From the NCBI GenBank assembly GCA_000434615.1, contig FR880817.1, positions 60,185 to 76,872 of the forward strand: 16,688 bases of DNA, read 5' to 3'. How positions within the stretch are numbered: position 1 is the first letter of the stretch; each line of letters opens with the position of its first letter. The notes under the pieces are model-generated. The model did not search any database. It was not told the origin of the DNA and saw only the letters and a list, made by a program, of their open reading frames with translations. Origin of the DNA: Clostridium sp. CAG:510. GTDB taxonomy: Bacteria > Bacillota > Clostridia > Lachnospirales > Lachnospiraceae. This document shows positions 13,428-16,688 of the stretch, one piece after another. A program made the translations under genes and the position numbers.

Positions 13428-15299
13428 TTGAAGAAGAAAATTTTATCCTGCTTTCTGGCAGGCGCCATGGTTCTGTCTTTAGCAGCATGTGGCGGCAAAA
13501 CAAACGAACCGGCATCTAACGACGGTTCCACAACACCGGCTGAGGGCCAGGACAATACCGTGGCTGACGAGGCCGCAAGCATCGACTTCGAAGATGGCAA
13601 TATGGGCTTCGTAGAAGCTTATATGCAGAAGGGTGATGCCGGACAGGTAGAACTTTCCATCGTTGACTACAACGGCAGTAAAGCACTGCAGGTGAAGAAC
13701 GTGGATGAAAAGGTTCCCTATGTCGCATTTGATGCAACCAGCCTTTTAGGAGCTGATGTTGCAAAAGTAGCAAGCGTAGAAATGACAGTAGGTGTTTCCT
13801 ATGACGACGGCAGCTTTAATGCTGTTGAAGGTGATCTGATTGCATGGAGTGGTGAAGATCTCACCGAATCCACCGATCCCTGGAGTGTGTACATGGAAAA
13901 CCAGAACCCTAAGAAGGCCGTTATGACCTTGGACGAAGGAGAAGAATTCGTTGCTGATGCAGGCAACATCTTCATGATCAACTTAAAAACAGACAACGGT
14001 CTTACCGATGGAAAGGGTGCAGCTACTCTTTACATCGACAACATCCGTTTCTTAGATGCTGCCGGAAATCTTTTAACCGCAGATTCTTCCGTAGCATTCG
14101 CAGCTCCTGCAGGATTTGAAGGAAGTACAGGCGTAGACCCTAACCTCTTCATCGTATCCGGCGCAGTTGAGTTTGCAGGTTTTGCATGCACAGGTGATGC
14201 ATGGAGCCAGAACGGTTTTGACATTCCCGAAGATGTACTTGCAGCATTGGTACCCGGCTCTGTAGTAGAATTAAGCTACACCAGCGAAAGCGGTGACCTC
14301 TGGTTAGTAATGCCGGATTCCGCAGCAGGCTGGATGAGAGTCGGTGTTGGTAATGCAGACGGCAGCGGCAGCGCAGATGCAATCTGCTCCAACGGCGTAT
14401 GCCAGGTAACCTATGAGCAGTTAGCAGCAGTTCTTGGTGAAGATACCTCTACATGGGGCGCCAGAATGCAGGCTGAATCCGATACCGCATGGGAAGTATT
14501 CAGCGTGAAGGTAGGACAGGGTGCAAGTGTTCTTTCTACTTCCAACCCTGTTGAATTTGCAGGCTTTGCTTGCAGCGGTGATGCATGGAGCCAGAACGGC
14601 TTTGACTTTACCGAAGAAGTACTTGCAGCATTAGTTCCCGGAACCGCTCTGGAATTAAGCTACACCAGTGAAAGCGGCGACCTCTGGACCGTATTCCCCG
14701 ACGCCGCAGCAGGCTGGATGAGAGTTGGCGTTGGTAACGCAGACGGAAGCGGCAGCGCAGATGCAACCTGCTACGATGGCAAGTGCTATGTTCCTTACGA
14801 CATGATCGTTGCAGCTCTCGGAGAAGACAGCTCTGCATGGGGCGGAAGACTTCAGGCTGAATCCGATACCGCATGGGAAGTTTACAGCGTGAACGTTGTA
14901 ACCGCTACTCCGATGACTCCGGCAGGCAACTATGTTGCATTTGAAGGTGCAGCATGCAGTGGTGATGCATGGAGCCAGAACGGCGCAGACATTACCGAAG
15001 AAGTTCTTGCAGCATTAGTACCCGGTTCCGTAGTAACCATTAACTTCACCAGCGAAAGCGGCGACCTCTGGATTGTAATGCCGGATTCCGCAGCAGGCTG
15101 GATGAGAGTCGGTGTTGGTAACGCAGACGGCAGCGGCAGCGCAGATGCAGCATGCTTAAACGGTACCTGCCAGGTAACCTATGATATGTTAGCAGCAGTT
15201 CTCGGTGAAGATACCTCCACATGGGGCGGCAGAATGCAGTTTGAATCTGACACCGCATGGGAAGTTTACAGCGTAAGCGTAGGCCGGGCTGCAAGATAA
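13428..15299 (+). CDS. Surface lipoprotein with one jelly-roll-like domain and three tandem 128-residue carbohydrate-binding-like repeats
   Basis: The product has 623 residues from TTG 13428, or 626 if the poorly spaced ATG 13419 is used. A lipoprotein signal peptide ends LSLAAC with lipidated Cys21. Residues about 52-212 (IDFEDGNMGF to LYIDNIRFLD) resemble jelly-roll carbohydrate-binding modules such as CBM4/CBM27-type folds. Three repeats start at residues 247, 375 and 503, each with GDAWSQNG, a helical EEVLAALVPG, SESGDLW, AGWMRVGVGNADGSGSADA, and a final SDTAWEV. Each repeat has one Cys near its start and a C-x4-C pair. No catalytic domain is seen, so it is probably a glycan-capturing protein anchored beside the transporter. 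The family of the repeats was not recognised. The gene lies about 50 bp after permease pair 2 and 45 bp before an SBP. Its coding sequence favours GCA/GCT, AAC and GAA codons, which may reflect high expression. Confidence 0.8.
   Translation: MKKKILSCFLAGAMVLSLAACGGKTNEPASNDGSTTPAEGQDNTVADEAASIDFEDGNMGFVEAYMQKGDAGQVELSIVDYNGSKALQVKNVDEKVPYVAFDATSLLGADVAKVASVEMTVGVSYDDGSFNAVEGDLIAWSGEDLTESTDPWSVYMENQNPKKAVMTLDEGEEFVADAGNIFMINLKTDNGLTDGKGAATLYIDNIRFLDAAGNLLTADSSVAFAAPAGFEGSTGVDPNLFIVSGAVEFAGFACTGDAWSQNGFDIPEDVLAALVPGSVVELSYTSESGDLWLVMPDSAAGWMRVGVGNADGSGSADAICSNGVCQVTYEQLAAVLGEDTSTWGARMQAESDTAWEVFSVKVGQGASVLSTSNPVEFAGFACSGDAWSQNGFDFTEEVLAALVPGTALELSYTSESGDLWTVFPDAAAGWMRVGVGNADGSGSADATCYDGKCYVPYDMIVAALGEDSSAWGGRLQAESDTAWEVYSVNVVTATPMTPAGNYVAFEGAACSGDAWSQNGADITEEVLAALVPGSVVTINFTSESGDLWIVMPDSAAGWMRVGVGNADGSGSADAACLNGTCQVTYDMLAAVLGEDTSTWGGRMQFESDTAWEVYSVSVGRAAR
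14166..15296 (+). repeat. Three in-frame tandem repeats with a 384-bp period
   Basis: The units begin at 14166, 14550 and 14934, exactly 384 bp (128 codons) apart with no net indel. The last unit ends at the stop codon. Long runs are identical or nearly so at the DNA level, for example around the GGTGATGCATGGAGCCAGAA block near 14193, 14577 and 14961. Each unit is a domain of about 116 residues plus a variable linker. The repeats encode the C-terminal half of the lipoprotein and probably arose by internal duplication. Confidence 0.9.
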
Positions 15300-15344
15300 T
15301 CTGATTTGCAAATAAATGCAACTATTTAGGAGGAATTAAAAAGA

Positions 15345-16688
15345 ATGAAGAATTTAAAGAAATTTTTAGCTCTTGGCCTTGCTGTATGCATGACCCTGTC
15401 TGTAGCAGCTTGTGGTAAGACCGGTTCTAACGACGGTAACGGAGGCAGCTCTAATAACGGCTCCACTCCTTCCGGCCACAACAGTGAAATTACCATCGGA
15501 ACCTGGTGGGTTCAGTACTACGACAGCTCACAGTCCAAGGTAGAAGACGACCCTTCTTATGCAGCTAACGTAGATGCAGAAGGTGATGACGATGCGAAGA
15601 AGGAAGAAAAAGCATTCAACCGCGGCACCGCAGAAAAGAAGCTTGCTAACGTTAAGAAAATTGAAGAAAAGTACGATGTTAAATTCTACTGGACCAACTT
15701 AACCTACAACGGTGTTAAGGAATCCATCAACAACTCCATCTTAGCAGGTACACCCGACTGTGATATCTACTTAGTAGAGCCCGGATTCGGTATTCCCGCC
15801 CAGTACAACGGTTTAGCTATCGACTTAAAGACCATTTTACCGGAAGACCATGATATCTTCACCACCCAGAAGGTAGCTTCTTACTTAGACCTCGGCGACG
15901 GCAAGGCCTGCCTCATCAAGCAGCAGGCTGCTGAACAGCAGGTTGCAGATACCTATCCTTTAGCATTCAACGTACAGATGCTCGAAGAGAACAACCTTGA
16001 AGATCCCCGTGATCTTTGGGAACGCGGCGAATGGACATGGGATAAGTTCAACGAATACATGAAGGTTCTGACCCAGGATACCGACGGTGACGGACAGACC
16101 GACCAGTACGGATACTGCGGTTACGAAAATGAAACCTTTGAACAGCTTTGCATGAGCAACGGTACCGGCGTAGCCGGCGGCCAGACAGAAACCCTGTCTT
16201 CTGCAGCAACCGGTGAAGTTCTTCAGGAAATGTATGATATGTACAACACCTGGAACGTATGCTACCCTTATGACTTTGAAGGTTCTCCTTCCGACTCCAT
16301 GAGAGGTCAGTACAGAGAAGGCAACATCGGTTTCTTCCCTGCAGCAGCCTGGATCCTTGCAGATAAAGCAGACTATGACTACGATGGAAGCAAGGGAACA
16401 ACCCTTCCTTTCGATATCGCATTTGTTCGCTGGCCGGTAGGCCCTAACGGTAACAAAGACACCAACCCCGGAAAGAACGACGTAGCAGGTGCATGCTACA
16501 TTATTCCTACCGGTGTTCAGGAGCCCGAATTGGTATTTAACGTATTATATGATATGTGGAACTGGTTCGACGGTGATACTTCCCAGCGTGACAATAAGGC
16601 AGCTCTGAACTGGTGGTACTTAACAACCGGTAAGACAGCAGATTACCAGAACGCAAACTTTGCAGTTATGCAGGAGTGCGGTTCCAAG
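15345..16688 (+). CDS. Lipoprotein ABC sugar-binding protein (partial, runs off the right edge)
   Basis: This shows 448 codons with no stop in the window. The lipoprotein signal peptide (MKNLKKFLALGLAVCMTLSV) ends in VAAC with Cys23. A low-complexity Gly/Asn/Ser linker (about 24-46) precedes a bacterial SBP family 1-type domain that begins ITIGTWWVQYYD. SBP-typical stretches include AGTPDCDIYLVEPGFG, WTWDKFNEYMKVL and the C-lobe MWNWFDGD. An EF-hand-like loop DTDGDGQTD is at 245-253. The ATG is preceded by AGGAGG (15328-15333) at a slightly long 11-base spacing. The gene follows permease pair 2 and the repeat lipoprotein, so it is the likely binding protein of that transporter. Its sequence is clearly different from the SBP domain at 2068, which suggests a different oligosaccharide length or type. 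Specificity is unknown. Confidence 0.88.
   Translation, partial: MKNLKKFLALGLAVCMTLSVAACGKTGSNDGNGGSSNNGSTPSGHNSEITIGTWWVQYYDSSQSKVEDDPSYAANVDAEGDDDAKKEEKAFNRGTAEKKLANVKKIEEKYDVKFYWTNLTYNGVKESINNSILAGTPDCDIYLVEPGFGIPAQYNGLAIDLKTILPEDHDIFTTQKVASYLDLGDGKACLIKQQAAEQQVADTYPLAFNVQMLEENNLEDPRDLWERGEWTWDKFNEYMKVLTQDTDGDGQTDQYGYCGYENETFEQLCMSNGTGVAGGQTETLSSAATGEVLQEMYDMYNTWNVCYPYDFEGSPSDSMRGQYREGNIGFFPAAAWILADKADYDYDGSKGTTLPFDIAFVRWPVGPNGNKDTNPGKNDVAGACYIIPTGVQEPELVFNVLYDMWNWFDGDTSQRDNKAALNWWYLTTGKTADYQNANFAVMQECGSK

Noticed and set aside
14149..15321. Three similar Arg/Leu/His-rich minus-strand open frames opposite the repeats
   Set aside because: Their similarity is a by-product of the 384-bp repeats on the + strand. 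The composition is typical of antisense shadows.
15306..15321. Small inverted repeat TTGCA-AATAAA-TGCAA between the repeat lipoprotein and SBP genes
   Set aside because: A 5-bp AT-rich stem without a following T-run is too weak for a terminator. The next gene has its own ribosome site and the operon probably continues.
1..16688. CRISPR arrays, tRNA or rRNA genes, insertion sequences, phage attachment sites
   Set aside because: No short spaced direct-repeat array, cloverleaf-like segment, transposase or integrase was seen. The only long repeats are the coding repeats at 14166-15296.

Overview
The window looks like part of a Lachnospiraceae-type (gut Firmicutes) glycan-utilisation locus. Evidence for this is moderate GC coding DNA, AT-rich intergenic DNA, strong AGGAGG-type Shine-Dalgarno sites, LAAC/VAAC lipobox lipoproteins, and a Gram-positive gene set (GH26 enzymes, CUT1 ABC permeases, YIP1, DUF5696). 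No species can be named from the sequence alone. The glycan is probably beta-mannan, because both enzymes seen are GH26.

Layout. Positions 1-114 hold the 5' end of a minus-strand GH26 gene without a signal peptide. An AT-rich divergent regulatory region (115-522) contains A-tracts phased at 10 bp. From 523 to the right edge every gene is on the + strand, with gaps of 0-51 bp or overlaps and no terminator-like hairpin, so one long operon is likely. Its order is: GH26 lipoprotein with an N-terminal carbohydrate-binding-like module (523-2043); a 994-residue solute-binding protein with two CBM-like modules and a helical region before the SBP domain (2068-5052); permease pair 1 (5070-6925); an exported six-bladed NHL propeller with TPR-like helices and a C-terminal membrane anchor (6941-8458); a YIP1-family membrane protein (8451-9083); a membrane-anchored DUF5696 protein with a glycoside-hydrolase-like barrel (9094-11466); permease pair 2 (11467-13376); a lipoprotein with one jelly-roll-like domain and three tandem 128-residue repeats (13428-15299); and a second, lipoprotein SBP cut off by the window end (15345-16688).

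Working model (inference). The surface GH26 cuts mannan. The repeat lipoprotein and the giant SBP hold the polymer or its products at the surface. Two CUT1 permease pairs import oligosaccharides. The divergent GH26 cuts them further in the cytosol. The NHL, YIP1 and DUF5696 proteins lie between the two transporters in the same operon and are all predicted to be membrane-bound, so they may be accessory parts of an import or processing complex. No ATPase gene is present, so the ATPase must be encoded elsewhere, as is common for CUT1 systems that share an MsmK-type subunit.
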